Part shown: one piece after another, positions 45,286 through 53,814 of the stretch
Layout of the letters: every line of letters starts with the position of its first letter
Numbering within the stretch: the stretch's first letter is position 1
From: DASSUW01 sp963806395
GTDB taxonomy: Bacteria > Actinomycetota > Thermoleophilia > Solirubrobacterales > Solirubrobacteraceae
Direction: 5' to 3'
Length of the DNA: 64,000 bases
Assembly: GCA_963806395.1 (NCBI GenBank)
Contig: CAWDYI010000005.1
Coordinates: 186,001 to 250,000 of the forward strand
Translations under genes and position numbers: made by a program
Notes under the pieces: model-generated
Seen by the model: only the letters and a program-made list of their open reading frames with translations
What the model was told of the DNA's origin: nothing
Database searches by the model: none

Positions 45286-47490
45286 ATGCGACGGTCGATC
45301 TGTGTCGGTGCGGCCCTGCTGGCGACCGCTGTGCCGACCGCATCCGCGGCAGCGCACGACGTCGACGTGAGCGTGCTCTCCAGTCGCGCCGGCCAGGTCA
45401 GCGGCGGCGACGCGCTCGTGCGCATCGGCGCGCATCGGTGGCGGATCCATGACCTGCGCGTGACGCGCAACGGCATCGACGTGAGCGCGGCGTTCGAGCG
45501 CAAGGGCGGCGCGCTGGTCGGTCTGGTCGACGGCCTGCGCGTCGGGCGCAACAGGATCAGCGTGTGGGACGGCCGCCGCCGCGTGGCCCGCAAGCGGCTC
45601 GAGAACTTCCCGGTCGAGGGCCCGATCTTCTCCGGCCCCCACCAGGTCCCGTTCGTCTGCAAGACGATCCAGGCCGGCCTCGGCGAGCCGGTGGTCGACA
45701 ACCAGGCGGGCGAGGGGTTCCGCGTGCTCGCGGCCGACGGCAGCACCGCCGGCTTCAGCCGCGACTGCAGTTCCCGCACGCAGGTCGACTGGCTCTACCG
45801 CTCGACGGCGGGCGGCAACCTGCAGCCGCTCCCGCCCGGCGAGCCGCCGGCCGACCTCGCAACCACGACGACGCTCGACGGCCGCACGGTTCCGTTCATC
45901 GTCCGGCGCGAACGCGGCACGATCAATCGCTTCATCTACTCGCTCGCGATGCTCGCCGACCCGGCGGGCGGGGAGACCGACAGCTCGCTGTGGAACCGGC
46001 GGCTCGTCTACACGTTCGACGGCGGCGTCGCGATCGGGCGCAACCAGGGCACGCCCGGCGGCTCGGCGCTGAGCCCGGACCTGCTCGCGCGCGGCTACGG
46101 CATCGCGCACTCGTCGGGCACGCGCGCGAGCGTGCACTACAACATGCAGCTCGGCGGCGAGACGGCGCTGATGACCAAGGAGCGGTTCGTCGAGCGCTAC
46201 GGAGTCCCGCGCTACACCGTCGGCGTCGGCGGCTCCGGTGGGGCGATCCAGCAGTACCTGTACGGGCAGAACCATCCAGGCCTGCTCGACGCGGCGATCC
46301 CCGAGTTCTCCTATCCCGACATGGTCACGCAGACCATCCACGTCGGCGACTGCGAGCTGCTCGAGCGCTACATGGACGTCACCGACGCCGCCAACCCGAA
46401 GTGGGCGAACTGGGAGAACCGCGAGTGGCTCGAAGGTCTGAACACGAGCGCGACGTTCCCGAACCCGTTCACCGGCCGACCCGGCAACAGCGAGTGCATC
46501 GTCGGGTGGCGGGGGCTGACCCCGCTCGCGATGAACCCGCTGTTCGGCACAGCCGGCGCGGGCACCGAGAGGATGGACCCGGCGGTGATGGCGAACGTCC
46601 ACTGGACGCACTGGGAGGACGTGCGCAACATCTACGGCCTCGGCCGGGACGGCTACGCACGCCAGACGTGGGACAACGTCGGCGTCCAGTACGGCCTGCA
46701 GGCGCTCGTCGACGGTCACATCACGCCGGCGGAGTTCCTCAAGCTCAACGCCACGATCGGATCGTGGAAGGACCCGGGCGACATGGTCCAGGAGGGCCGC
46801 CCGTTCCTGCCGGTCGGAGAGCTCGATCCCTGGAGTGTGCGCAACCAGCGTCTGAGCCCCGACGGCGGAGCGACGCCGGCGCCGCGGCGGACCGGCTCGA
46901 TCGCGGCGATGAACGCCGCGTACGAGGAGGGCCTGTACTTCCACGGCGACATCGACATCCCGATCATCGACTGGCGGCCGTACCTGGAGGAGCGGCTGGA
47001 CATGCACAACAGCCACCAGTCGTTCGCCTCGCGCCAGCGGATGCGGGACTTCGACGGCCGCGCGTCCAACCAGGTGATCTGGTTCTCCGAGCCGGGCGAC
47101 GACCGCACGTTCGAGGCGTTCGACGTGATCGACGAGTGGCTGCTCACCGGCAGGCGCCCGGCGCGGGCGACGGATCGGTGCTTCACGGCGACCGGCGCCG
47201 AGATCGCCCACGGCCCGCGCGTGTGGGACGGGATCCTCGACCACCGCGCGGCCGGCGTGTGCACCGCTGCGTTCCCGCTGCACTCGACGTCGCGGATCGT
47301 GGCCGGCGGGCCGGTCCGCGGCGGCGTGTACAAGTGCGCGCTCCAGCCGGTCCGGAAGGCGATCGCCCGCCGCCTCTACGGCTCATGGCGGCCCGCCGCG
47401 GCCGAGCGGGGGCGGCTCGAGCAGATCTTCCCGTCGGGCGTGTGCGATTACACGCGGCCGGACCGCGGCCGGCCGCGAGGGAGGTTCTAG
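45286..47490 (+). CDS. Secreted DUF6351 family protein (alpha/beta-hydrolase-like)
   Basis: 734 aa with a signal peptide (about 1-22, SAAA). A short beta domain (VSVLSSRAGQVSGGDALVRIG...GRNRISVWDG) precedes a long catalytic-type region matching DUF6351. A serine-hydrolase elbow is visible as VGVGGSGGAIQQYLYGQ near residue 320, with a candidate Asp and His in the C-terminal part (DWRPYLEERLDMHNSHQSF). Many Cys suggest disulfides outside the cell. The GAGGAG site at 45271 supports the ATG. Possibly an extracellular esterase or polyester depolymerase; the substrate is not shown by sequence. Confidence 0.85.
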   Translation: MRRSICVGAALLATAVPTASAAAHDVDVSVLSSRAGQVSGGDALVRIGAHRWRIHDLRVTRNGIDVSAAFERKGGALVGLVDGLRVGRNRISVWDGRRRVARKRLENFPVEGPIFSGPHQVPFVCKTIQAGLGEPVVDNQAGEGFRVLAADGSTAGFSRDCSSRTQVDWLYRSTAGGNLQPLPPGEPPADLATTTTLDGRTVPFIVRRERGTINRFIYSLAMLADPAGGETDSSLWNRRLVYTFDGGVAIGRNQGTPGGSALSPDLLARGYGIAHSSGTRASVHYNMQLGGETALMTKERFVERYGVPRYTVGVGGSGGAIQQYLYGQNHPGLLDAAIPEFSYPDMVTQTIHVGDCELLERYMDVTDAANPKWANWENREWLEGLNTSATFPNPFTGRPGNSECIVGWRGLTPLAMNPLFGTAGAGTERMDPAVMANVHWTHWEDVRNIYGLGRDGYARQTWDNVGVQYGLQALVDGHITPAEFLKLNATIGSWKDPGDMVQEGRPFLPVGELDPWSVRNQRLSPDGGATPAPRRTGSIAAMNAAYEEGLYFHGDIDIPIIDWRPYLEERLDMHNSHQSFASRQRMRDFDGRASNQVIWFSEPGDDRTFEAFDVIDEWLLTGRRPARATDRCFTATGAEIAHGPRVWDGILDHRAAGVCTAAFPLHSTSRIVAGGPVRGGVYKCALQPVRKAIARRLYGSWRPAAAERGRLEQIFPSGVCDYTRPDRGRPRGRF

Positions 47491-48629
47491 GCCAGGTCCG
47501 CCACAGCGGCGAGCAGCCGCTCCGCGTCGGCGTCCGCGTTGTAGTGCACGAAGCCGGCGCGGACGGCGCCGTCCGGGTCGAGGCCGAGCAGGCGCTCGAG
47601 CTCCCAGGCGTAGTAGTTGCCGTGCCACACCGCCACCTCGCGGGCGGCGAGGGCTGTCGCCACCTCGGCGGAGCTGCGGCCCGCGACCGTGAACATCAGC
47701 GTCGGCGCGCGGTCGCGAGCGGCGCCGTACAGGGTCACGTGCGACATCGCGCCGAGGCCGTCGAGCGCGGCCGCGAGCAGCGACTCCTCGTGCGCGCGCA
47801 CGGCGTCCCAGTCGGCCGACAGCACGTAGTCGGCCGCCGCCCGCACGCCGGCCAGCGACTCGAACGGCAGCGTGCCGAGCTCCCAGCGCTCCGGCACCGC
47901 GTCCGACGACGGGCGCAACTTGTCCGGCTGCAGCTCGGCCAGCAGCTCGGGCCGGCCCCAGAGGATCCCGATGTGCGGGCCGAACCACTTGTAGGCCGAG
48001 CACGCGAGCGCGTCGCAGTCGAGCGCCGCGACATCGAGCCGCCGGTGCGGCGCCGCATGGACCGCATCGACGTAGACGCGCGCGCCCGCGGCGTGCGCGG
48101 CGGCCACGATCCCCGGCAGGTCGGGCACCGTGCCGACCGCGTTCGAGGCGGCGGTCACCGCGACCCAGCGGGTGCGGTCGCTCAGCACGGCTTCGACGGC
48201 GGAGGCGGGCAGCTCGAGCGTCTCGGGGTCGGGCTCGGCGAACCGCACCCGCGCGCGGGCGCGCTCGGCCGCGATCAGCCACGGCCGCACGTTGGCGTCG
48301 TGGTCCAGCCGCGAGCAGATGATCTCGTCGCCCGGCACCAGCGCGCGTCCGGCGGCGGCCGAGAAGCGCATCGTCATGTCGGTCATGCTCGGGCCGAAGG
48401 CGACACCGCGCGCGTCGCCGCCGAGCAGCGTGCCGACCGAAGCGCGGGTCGATGCCACCAGCTCGTCGGTGTGTCGCGCGGCCTCGAACAGCCCGCCGTG
48501 GTTGGCGTTGTGGCCGGAGCGCATCCAGTCGCCCATCGCGTCGATCGCGCTGTCGACCATCTGCGTGCCGGCCGGCCCGTCGAGGCGCGCCCAGCCGTCG
48601 CGCAGCCCGGGGAAGCGGTCGCGGTTCAC
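47487..48629 (-). CDS. Class-V aminotransferase / cysteine desulfurase-like PLP enzyme
   Basis: 380 aa. PLP lysine is in ALACSAYKWFGPHIG; DAVHAAPHRRLDV supplies the cofactor Asp/His, and HDANVRPWLIAAERA resembles the SufS/CsdA family. It lacks the mobile Cys loop of desulfurases near the C-terminus (GNYYAWELERLLGLD), so it may be a lyase or epimerase-like branch rather than an Fe-S donor. GTG 48629 overlaps the stop of the upstream Nudix gene by 4 nt. Confidence 0.85.
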   Translation of the reverse strand: MNRDRFPGLRDGWARLDGPAGTQMVDSAIDAMGDWMRSGHNANHGGLFEAARHTDELVASTRASVGTLLGGDARGVAFGPSMTDMTMRFSAAAGRALVPGDEIICSRLDHDANVRPWLIAAERARARVRFAEPDPETLELPASAVEAVLSDRTRWVAVTAASNAVGTVPDLPGIVAAAHAAGARVYVDAVHAAPHRRLDVAALDCDALACSAYKWFGPHIGILWGRPELLAELQPDKLRPSSDAVPERWELGTLPFESLAGVRAAADYVLSADWDAVRAHEESLLAAALDGLGAMSHVTLYGAARDRAPTLMFTVAGRSSAEVATALAAREVAVWHGNYYAWELERLLGLDPDGAVRAGFVHYNADADAERLLAAVADLA

Positions 48630-49033
48630 CCGGTGACCTCGCGCAGCAGCTCGCGGTCGCGGTCGTAGCTGAGCAGGTCGGCGGCGTCGCCGGCCGCGAT
48701 CCAGCGCATCTCGTCGACCTCGTCGTTCGGCACGAACTCACCGTCGAGCGGCTCCATCATCCAGTAGCGCACGACCTTCTCCCGCCCCTTGCTGTCGCGG
48801 TAGCTCGTCGACGGCAGCTCGTGACCGAGCCGGCAGCGCAGGCCGATCTCCTCCTGCACCTCACGCAGCGCCGCGTCCTCCCAGCCCTCGCCGCGGTCGA
48901 GCTTGCCCTTCGGGAACGACCAGTCGTCGTACCGCGGCCGGTGCACGATCGCGACCTCCAGCCCTTGCGGTGAGCGGCGCCACACGACGCCGCCCGACGC
49001 CTTCACCTCGGCTGCTTCGGGATCGATGGCCAT
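48626..49033 (-). CDS. NUDIX hydrolase
   Basis: 135-aa Nudix protein. The box GKLDRGEGWEDAALREVQEEIGL matches GX5EX7REUXEEXGU exactly. The pattern SGGVVWRR...VAIVHRPRYDDWSFPKGKLD and RYWMMEPLDGEFVPNDEVDEMRWI resembles MutT1-like / diadenosine polyphosphate hydrolases; actinobacterial MutT1 has an extra histidine-phosphatase domain that is absent here. ATG 49033 follows an AGAGG site. Likely removes damaged or signalling nucleotides. Confidence 0.92.
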   Translation of the reverse strand: MAIDPEAAEVKASGGVVWRRSPQGLEVAIVHRPRYDDWSFPKGKLDRGEGWEDAALREVQEEIGLRCRLGHELPSTSYRDSKGREKVVRYWMMEPLDGEFVPNDEVDEMRWIAAGDAADLLSYDRDRELLREVTG

Positions 49034-49099
49034 CGTCGGCATCCTCTCACGCGACTCGAACTTGACGCCTGCGTCACCTTTTGCCAGCCTCCCTACGAC

Positions 49100-50473
49100 A
49101 TGTCCCGGCTCCCCAAGGTCTGCGTCGTCGGCGCCGGCTCCTCCGGCATCGCGGCTGCCAAGGCGCTGCACCAGCGCGCGTTCGAGTTCGACTGCTTCGA
49201 GAAATCCGACCGCGTCGGCGGCGTCTGGGTGTTCAAGAACCGCAACGGGATGTCGGCCGCGTACCGCTCGCTGCACATCAACACGTCGCGCGAGCGGATG
49301 GAGTACCCGGACTTCCCGATGCCGAAGTCGTATCCCGACTTCCCGCACCACACGCACATCGCCGAGTACTTCGACGCGTACGTCGACCACTTCGGCTTTC
49401 GCGAGCGGATCACGTTCGAGACCGGCGTCGAGCGCGCCACGCCCTCCCCGGACGGGACATGGGAGGTCACGCTCAGCAGTGGCGACAGCCGTCGCTACGA
49501 CGCGCTGATGGTCGCCAACGGCCACCACTGGCACGCCCGCTGGCCCGAGCCGGCGTTCCCCGGGAGCGACCGCTTCGAAGGGCTCCAGCTGCACTCGCAC
49601 GAGTACACGGGCGAGGATCCGGCGTTCTTCCGCGACAAGCGCGTGGTGGTGCTCGGGATGGGCAACTCGGCGATGGACATCGCGGTCGAGGCGAGCTTCT
49701 CCGCTGCCGCCACGTACCTGGCCGCGCGCCGCGGCGCGTGGGTGATCCCGAAGTACCTGTTCGGCAGGCCGCTGGATCAGATCTCCACGCAGGCGGGCGT
49801 CCCGTTCAAGGTCCGCCAGGCGGTGATGGGGTCGCTGCTGCGGCTCGGCGTGGGGGACATGCAGCGCTACGGGCTGCCGAAGCCCGACCACCGGCCGATG
49901 GAGGCGCATCCGACGGTGTCGGACGACATCCTCTCCCGGCTCGCGCACGGCGAGGTCACGCCGAAGCCGAACATCGAGCGCCTCACCGAGCGCACGGTCG
50001 TGTTCGCCGACGGCACCGAGGTCGAGGCGGATGTGGTCGTGTACTGCACCGGCTACAAGGTGACCTTCCCGTTCTTCGACCCGGGGCTGATCGCGGCGCC
50101 CGACAACGACCTGCCGTTGTTCCGGCGCGTGTTCCATCCGGACCGGCGCAGCGTGTTCTTCGTCGGCCTGCTGCAGCCGCTCGGCGCGATCATGCCGCTC
50201 GCCGCCGCACAGTCGGAGTGGGTGTGCGACCACCTGTCCGGCCGCTACGAGCTGCCCAGCCTGGATGAGATGCGCGCCGACATCGCGCGCGAGCGGGCGC
50301 GCATGTTCAAGCGGTACGTGTCCTCCAAGCGGCACACCATGCAGGTCGACTTCGACGACTACCTCGCGGACCTGGCGAAGGAGCGCCGGCGCGGGGCCGA
50401 GCGGGCGCGCGCGCAGGGCCACCGGCTGCCCGTGCCGCCGCGGGCGGGCGCCGCCGAGGCAACGGCCGCATGA
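49100..50473 (+). CDS. Flavin-containing monooxygenase
   Basis: 457-aa FAD/NADPH monooxygenase. FAD motif VVGAGSSGIAAAKAL at 8-22, the FMO-type stretch SLHINTSRERMEYPDFPMP, NADPH motif VVLGMGNSAMDIAVEA, and VVYCTGYKVTFPFF near residue 315. Closest in pattern to FMO/DUF-type group that oxidises N or S atoms. Followed by a tetR gene overlapping by 4 nt, so it is probably the controlled enzyme. Confidence 0.9.
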   Translation: MSRLPKVCVVGAGSSGIAAAKALHQRAFEFDCFEKSDRVGGVWVFKNRNGMSAAYRSLHINTSRERMEYPDFPMPKSYPDFPHHTHIAEYFDAYVDHFGFRERITFETGVERATPSPDGTWEVTLSSGDSRRYDALMVANGHHWHARWPEPAFPGSDRFEGLQLHSHEYTGEDPAFFRDKRVVVLGMGNSAMDIAVEASFSAAATYLAARRGAWVIPKYLFGRPLDQISTQAGVPFKVRQAVMGSLLRLGVGDMQRYGLPKPDHRPMEAHPTVSDDILSRLAHGEVTPKPNIERLTERTVVFADGTEVEADVVVYCTGYKVTFPFFDPGLIAAPDNDLPLFRRVFHPDRRSVFFVGLLQPLGAIMPLAAAQSEWVCDHLSGRYELPSLDEMRADIARERARMFKRYVSSKRHTMQVDFDDYLADLAKERRRGAERARAQGHRLPVPPRAGAAEATAA

Positions 50474-51072
50474 GCGCTCCCGCGATCGGGCGGCGTGAGC
50501 GCACCAAGGCGGCGAACCGCGCCGCGATCCTCACCGCCGCGCGCGACGTGTTCGCCGAGGACGGCTACGGCGCGGTCAGCGTGCGCGACATCGTCCGCCG
50601 TACCGACCTCGCCTCGGGCACGTTCTACAACTACTTCCCGGACAAGGACGCGATCTTCCGGGCGCTCGTGATGGACGCCGGCGAGGAGGCGCGGCGCCGG
50701 GTGCGCGCGGCGCGCCGCCGGGCGCGGACGGCGCAGGACTTCGTCGAGGGCTCCTATCGCGCGTTCTTCGAGTTCATCGTCGAGGACCCGGAGTGGTTCG
50801 CGTTCATGCGCCGCAACCTCGAGACGCTCCGGACGCAGTTCGGCGACGACGTGCTCCCGGCGAGCACGGACGAGCTGGCGGAGGACCTGCGTTGTGCGAT
50901 CGCCGCCGGCCACGTGCCGCCGGTCGACGTCGACTACTGCGCCCACGCGATGGTCGCGGTCGCGCTCGAGCTCGGCACCCGGCTGGTCGAGCGCGACCCG
51001 CCCGACGTCGACGGCGCCACCCGCTTCGCGGCGGCGCTGTTCCTCGGGGCGCTCGGTACGCTCAGCGCCTGA
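50470..51072 (+). CDS. TetR family transcriptional regulator
   Basis: 200 aa. N-terminal helix-turn-helix: NRAAILTAARDVFAEDGYGAVSVRDIVRRTDLASGTFYNYFPDKDAIF, then an all-helical ligand-binding domain with TetR_C-like EFIVEDPEWFAFMRRN. ATG overlaps the FMO stop (ATGA), and the class-V PLP gene starts 5 bp later, so it sits in a three-gene operon that it may regulate. Confidence 0.93.
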   Translation: MSAPAIGRRERTKAANRAAILTAARDVFAEDGYGAVSVRDIVRRTDLASGTFYNYFPDKDAIFRALVMDAGEEARRRVRAARRRARTAQDFVEGSYRAFFEFIVEDPEWFAFMRRNLETLRTQFGDDVLPASTDELAEDLRCAIAAGHVPPVDVDYCAHAMVAVALELGTRLVERDPPDVDGATRFAAALFLGALGTLSA

Positions 51073-51077
51073 CCGCG

Positions 51078-52121
51078 TTGAGCCTTTCGATCGCCGAGGC
51101 CCGGCGGCTGTTCTCGCCGGAGACCGTCTACCTGAACACGGCCGCATACGGCCTGCCGCCGCAGCCTGCCGTCGACGCATTCGAGGCGGTGGTCGACGAG
51201 TGGCGTCACGGGCGCACCGGTTATCAGCCGTGGCAGCGCTCGGTGCAGACCGCGCGCGAGGCGTTCGCCCGCCTCCACGCGGTCGCGGCGTCCGATGTGG
51301 CGGTCGGTACGCAGGTGTCCGCGTTCTGCGGCGTGGTGGCGCTGTCGCTGGAGCGCGGCGACCGGGTCGTGTGCGCGGAGGAGGACTTCACCTCGGTGCT
51401 GTTCCCGCTGCTCGCCCAGGAGGCGCGGGGCGTGCGCGTGGAGCTGGTCCCGCTCGAACGCGTGGCCGACGCGATCGACTCGGACACGGCGCTCGTGGCT
51501 GTGAGCGCCGTCCAGTCCGCGGACGGCCGGATCGCCGACCTTGACGCTATCGAGGCCGCCGCGGCGGCTCACGGCGCGCGCACGTTCATCGATGCGACGC
51601 AGGGCTGCGGCTGGCTTCCCCTCGACGCCGCGCGCTTCGACTACTTCGCCTGCGCGACCTACAAGTGGCTGCTCGCCCCTCGCGGCTGCGCGCTCATGGC
51701 CGTCCGGCCCGAGGCGGCCGAGCGTCTCACGCCCCACCTCGCCGGCTGGTTCGCGGCCGAGACGCCGAAAGCGTCGTACGGCGGCCCGCTCCGGCTCGCT
51801 CCCGGCGCCCGCCGGTTCGACGTGTCGCCCGCATGGTTCAGCTGGGTCGGTCAGGCGGGAGCGCTCGAACTGCTCGAGCGCGTGGGCATCGCGGCCATCG
51901 GCGAGCACGACATCGCGCTCGCCAACCGCTTCCGCTCGGGGCTCGGGTTGGAGGCGGGCGACTCCGCGATCGTGTCGGTGCCGCACGACCGCGCGATCGT
52001 CGAGCGGCTCGGGGCCGCGAGCGTGATGTTCTCCGACCACGGCGACACGCTGCGCTTCTCGTTCCACCTGTACACGACCGAGGCCGACGTCGACCGCGCG
52101 CTCGAGGCGATCGCGGGCTAG
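51078..52121 (+). CDS. Class-V aminotransferase (isopenicillin-N-epimerase-like)
   Basis: 347 aa PLP enzyme. VYLNTAAYGLPPQPAVDAFEAVV start, cofactor region IDATQGCGWLPLDAARFDYFACATYKWLLAPRG with the PLP lysine in TYKW, and a C-terminal SDHGDTLRFSFHLYTTEADVD. The TTG start at 51078 is the first in-frame codon after the tetR stop. It is a distant paralogue of the gene at 47487. Could act as an epimerase, C-S lyase (EgtE-like) or aminotransferase; not resolved. Confidence 0.87.
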   Translation: MSLSIAEARRLFSPETVYLNTAAYGLPPQPAVDAFEAVVDEWRHGRTGYQPWQRSVQTAREAFARLHAVAASDVAVGTQVSAFCGVVALSLERGDRVVCAEEDFTSVLFPLLAQEARGVRVELVPLERVADAIDSDTALVAVSAVQSADGRIADLDAIEAAAAAHGARTFIDATQGCGWLPLDAARFDYFACATYKWLLAPRGCALMAVRPEAAERLTPHLAGWFAAETPKASYGGPLRLAPGARRFDVSPAWFSWVGQAGALELLERVGIAAIGEHDIALANRFRSGLGLEAGDSAIVSVPHDRAIVERLGAASVMFSDHGDTLRFSFHLYTTEADVDRALEAIAG

Positions 52122-52141
52122 GCGGCTGAGCGGCTGAGGGA

Positions 52142-52378
52142 CAACGTCAACTGCGGCATTAAGGGAGGTTGTGCGGTGCGTTTCTGCACACTCGATGCGC
52201 CGGGCGGCGCGCGTGTGCGGGATCGCATCGCCGGCGTGCGGTTTGGGACACGCTCGGGGCGTGATCGCCACGGATCACAACTCACCACTCGAGCCCGAGA
52301 GACCCCTCGGGTGGTGAGTTATGCACCCTCACCACCCGCCCATAGCCCCAGCTTCCCCACCCAGCGCAGTTGACGTTG
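52142..52378. repeat. 14-bp inverted repeat enclosing a 209-bp non-coding segment
   Basis: CAACGTCAACTGCG at 52142-52155 is exactly complementary to CGCAGTTGACGTTG at 52365-52378. The segment between them has no convincing gene and contains the hairpin at 52279-52320. No target-site duplication is evident next to the arms. Confidence 0.55.
52279..52320. terminator. Strong hairpin between convergent genes
   Basis: Arms AACTCACCACTCGAG and CTCGGGTGGTGAGTT pair at 14 of 15 positions around a 12-nt loop. Located between the convergent PLP gene (ends 52121) and lipocalin-like gene (ends 52398), so it could end transcription from both sides. Confidence 0.55.
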
Positions 52379-52397
52379 AAGTTGAAGTTCGGGGCGC

Positions 52398-53297
52398 CTA
52401 CGGATCCGGAAACGGCTCCACCGCAACCCCATGCCCGCCCTCCCGCACCCCCAGCTCGTACGCGCCCCCATGGGCGGTCGCGAGCTCGAGCACCGGCCGC
52501 CCCGGCCGCTCGACCCGCAGCCGCACCTCCGAGATCGAGCAGTTCAGCGCGTGGTGGGTCCCGCCACCGGGGTCGGAGTACTGGAACGCCACCGTCTGAC
52601 CCGCCGGCGCCGTCACCGCCACCCGCACGACCACGCCGCCGCCGGGGGCCACCGCCTCGAGCTCCCCGACGCGGGCGTCGACGCGAACGCGGCGGCGCAG
52701 CCCGCCGAGCCGGTACCGCCGGCCGTCGAGGGTCAGCGCTCCGTTCCCGACCCACGGCGTCACGACGCGCCCGACACGGACCCGTCCCAGCGCGAGGTCG
52801 AGCCATGCCCCCGGCGCCTCGTCGAAGCCGACGGCGTGCAGCCACACCCATCGCTCAGCGTGCTCGGAGCCCCAGTTGTGGCCGACCATGCCGCGCCAGC
52901 CCACGACGTCGGTGTGGCGCCCTCCGGCCTCGATCCAGCCGGTGAACACGGCGTCCGGAAGCGGGCTCTCGAGCTTGGTGCGCGGGAGCGGCGCGCGGTA
53001 CATCCACCGGCGCGGGAGGTGGCGCAGGCCGGGTTCCTGGCCCGCGGGCTCGAGCTCCCACGCGGCGGTGCGGCCCTGCGCCTCCGCGCGGCCGCTCCAG
53101 CCCTCGCCCACGGGCGCCGGGAACGACTGCTTGACGGCGTACGGCGGCCCTGCCTCGGCGTCCCACACCGTGCACCACAGAGCGCCCGTCGGAGCCTCGC
53201 CCGCGCGCTGGTGCGTGGTGCGGCGGATCCACGCCCCGCGTGGGCGCGCGGGATCGACGGCCCGTAGGTAGTGCGACTCGTACCGGCCCCTGTTCAC
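52398..53297 (-). CDS. Lipocalin-like (AttH/CrtC-type) protein
   Basis: 299 aa, beta-rich throughout. Starts RYESHYLRAVDPARPRGAWIRRTTHQ, a pattern seen in AttH/CrtC-type (hydroxyneurosporene-dehydratase-like) and related DUF7064-like proteins; the core motif is WRGMVGHNWGSEHAERWVWLHAVGF. A second family member, about as long, is at 57302-58132 with GQRGHSWGEPDWEQIGS. GTG 53297 is given; TTG 53309 would add four residues. Likely binds or modifies a hydrophobic molecule; the reaction is unknown. Confidence 0.7.
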   Translation of the reverse strand: MNRGRYESHYLRAVDPARPRGAWIRRTTHQRAGEAPTGALWCTVWDAEAGPPYAVKQSFPAPVGEGWSGRAEAQGRTAAWELEPAGQEPGLRHLPRRWMYRAPLPRTKLESPLPDAVFTGWIEAGGRHTDVVGWRGMVGHNWGSEHAERWVWLHAVGFDEAPGAWLDLALGRVRVGRVVTPWVGNGALTLDGRRYRLGGLRRRVRVDARVGELEAVAPGGGVVVRVAVTAPAGQTVAFQYSDPGGGTHHALNCSISEVRLRVERPGRPVLELATAHGGAYELGVREGGHGVAVEPFPDP

Positions 53298-53354
53298 CGG
53301 CGCATTCAACCATCCCGGTTTCCGTCCGGTCGCGTGCGTACCGTGCGCAGCGTT

Positions 53355-53810
53355 ATGCCACTGTGTTTCATCGAGCCGCAGGACGCGATCCGCGTGATCG
53401 CGGAGTCCGTCGGCCGTGAGGCCCGCCGCCAGCTGCTGTGCGAGCTCGTGCGTGCCTGGGTCGACGAGATTCCCGAGGAGGAGCTCGCCTCGCACTACGC
53501 CAAAGCTGTCGCCGATCTCGACGAGAACGACCTGTCGATGCTGGCCGCGTGGCACGCCTCGATGGAGGTCGGCACGCCGGTCGCCAACCGGGAGTTCCTC
53601 GTCGGCGCGTTCTCGTCGCTGGGCGAGAACCGGCGTGAGGCGCTGAAGATCGCCGCAGGCCTGCGCGGAGAAGACGCGTTCAACGCCGGCTTCGCGGAGG
53701 ATCAGGCGCTGGACATGGTGCTGCCGTGGCTGTCTGCGGAACGTGCGACGGAGCTCGCCGCAGAATGCATCGAGCTGTACTGCTGGGACCGGCTGGGCTG
53801 CGAGAACTGA
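53355..53810 (+). CDS. Hypothetical helical protein
   Basis: 151 aa, predicted all-helical and acidic: PQDAIRVIAESVGREARRQLLCELVRAW, EIPEEELASHYAKAVADLDENDLSMLAAWHASME, and a C-terminal ECIELYCWDRLGCEN. No recognised family. ATG 53355 is chosen; the frame is open further but overlaps the divergent gene. It ends 4 bp before the convergent hybrid kinase stop. Confidence 0.7.
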   Translation: MPLCFIEPQDAIRVIAESVGREARRQLLCELVRAWVDEIPEEELASHYAKAVADLDENDLSMLAAWHASMEVGTPVANREFLVGAFSSLGENRREALKIAAGLRGEDAFNAGFAEDQALDMVLPWLSAERATELAAECIELYCWDRLGCEN

Positions 53811-53814
53811 CCGG

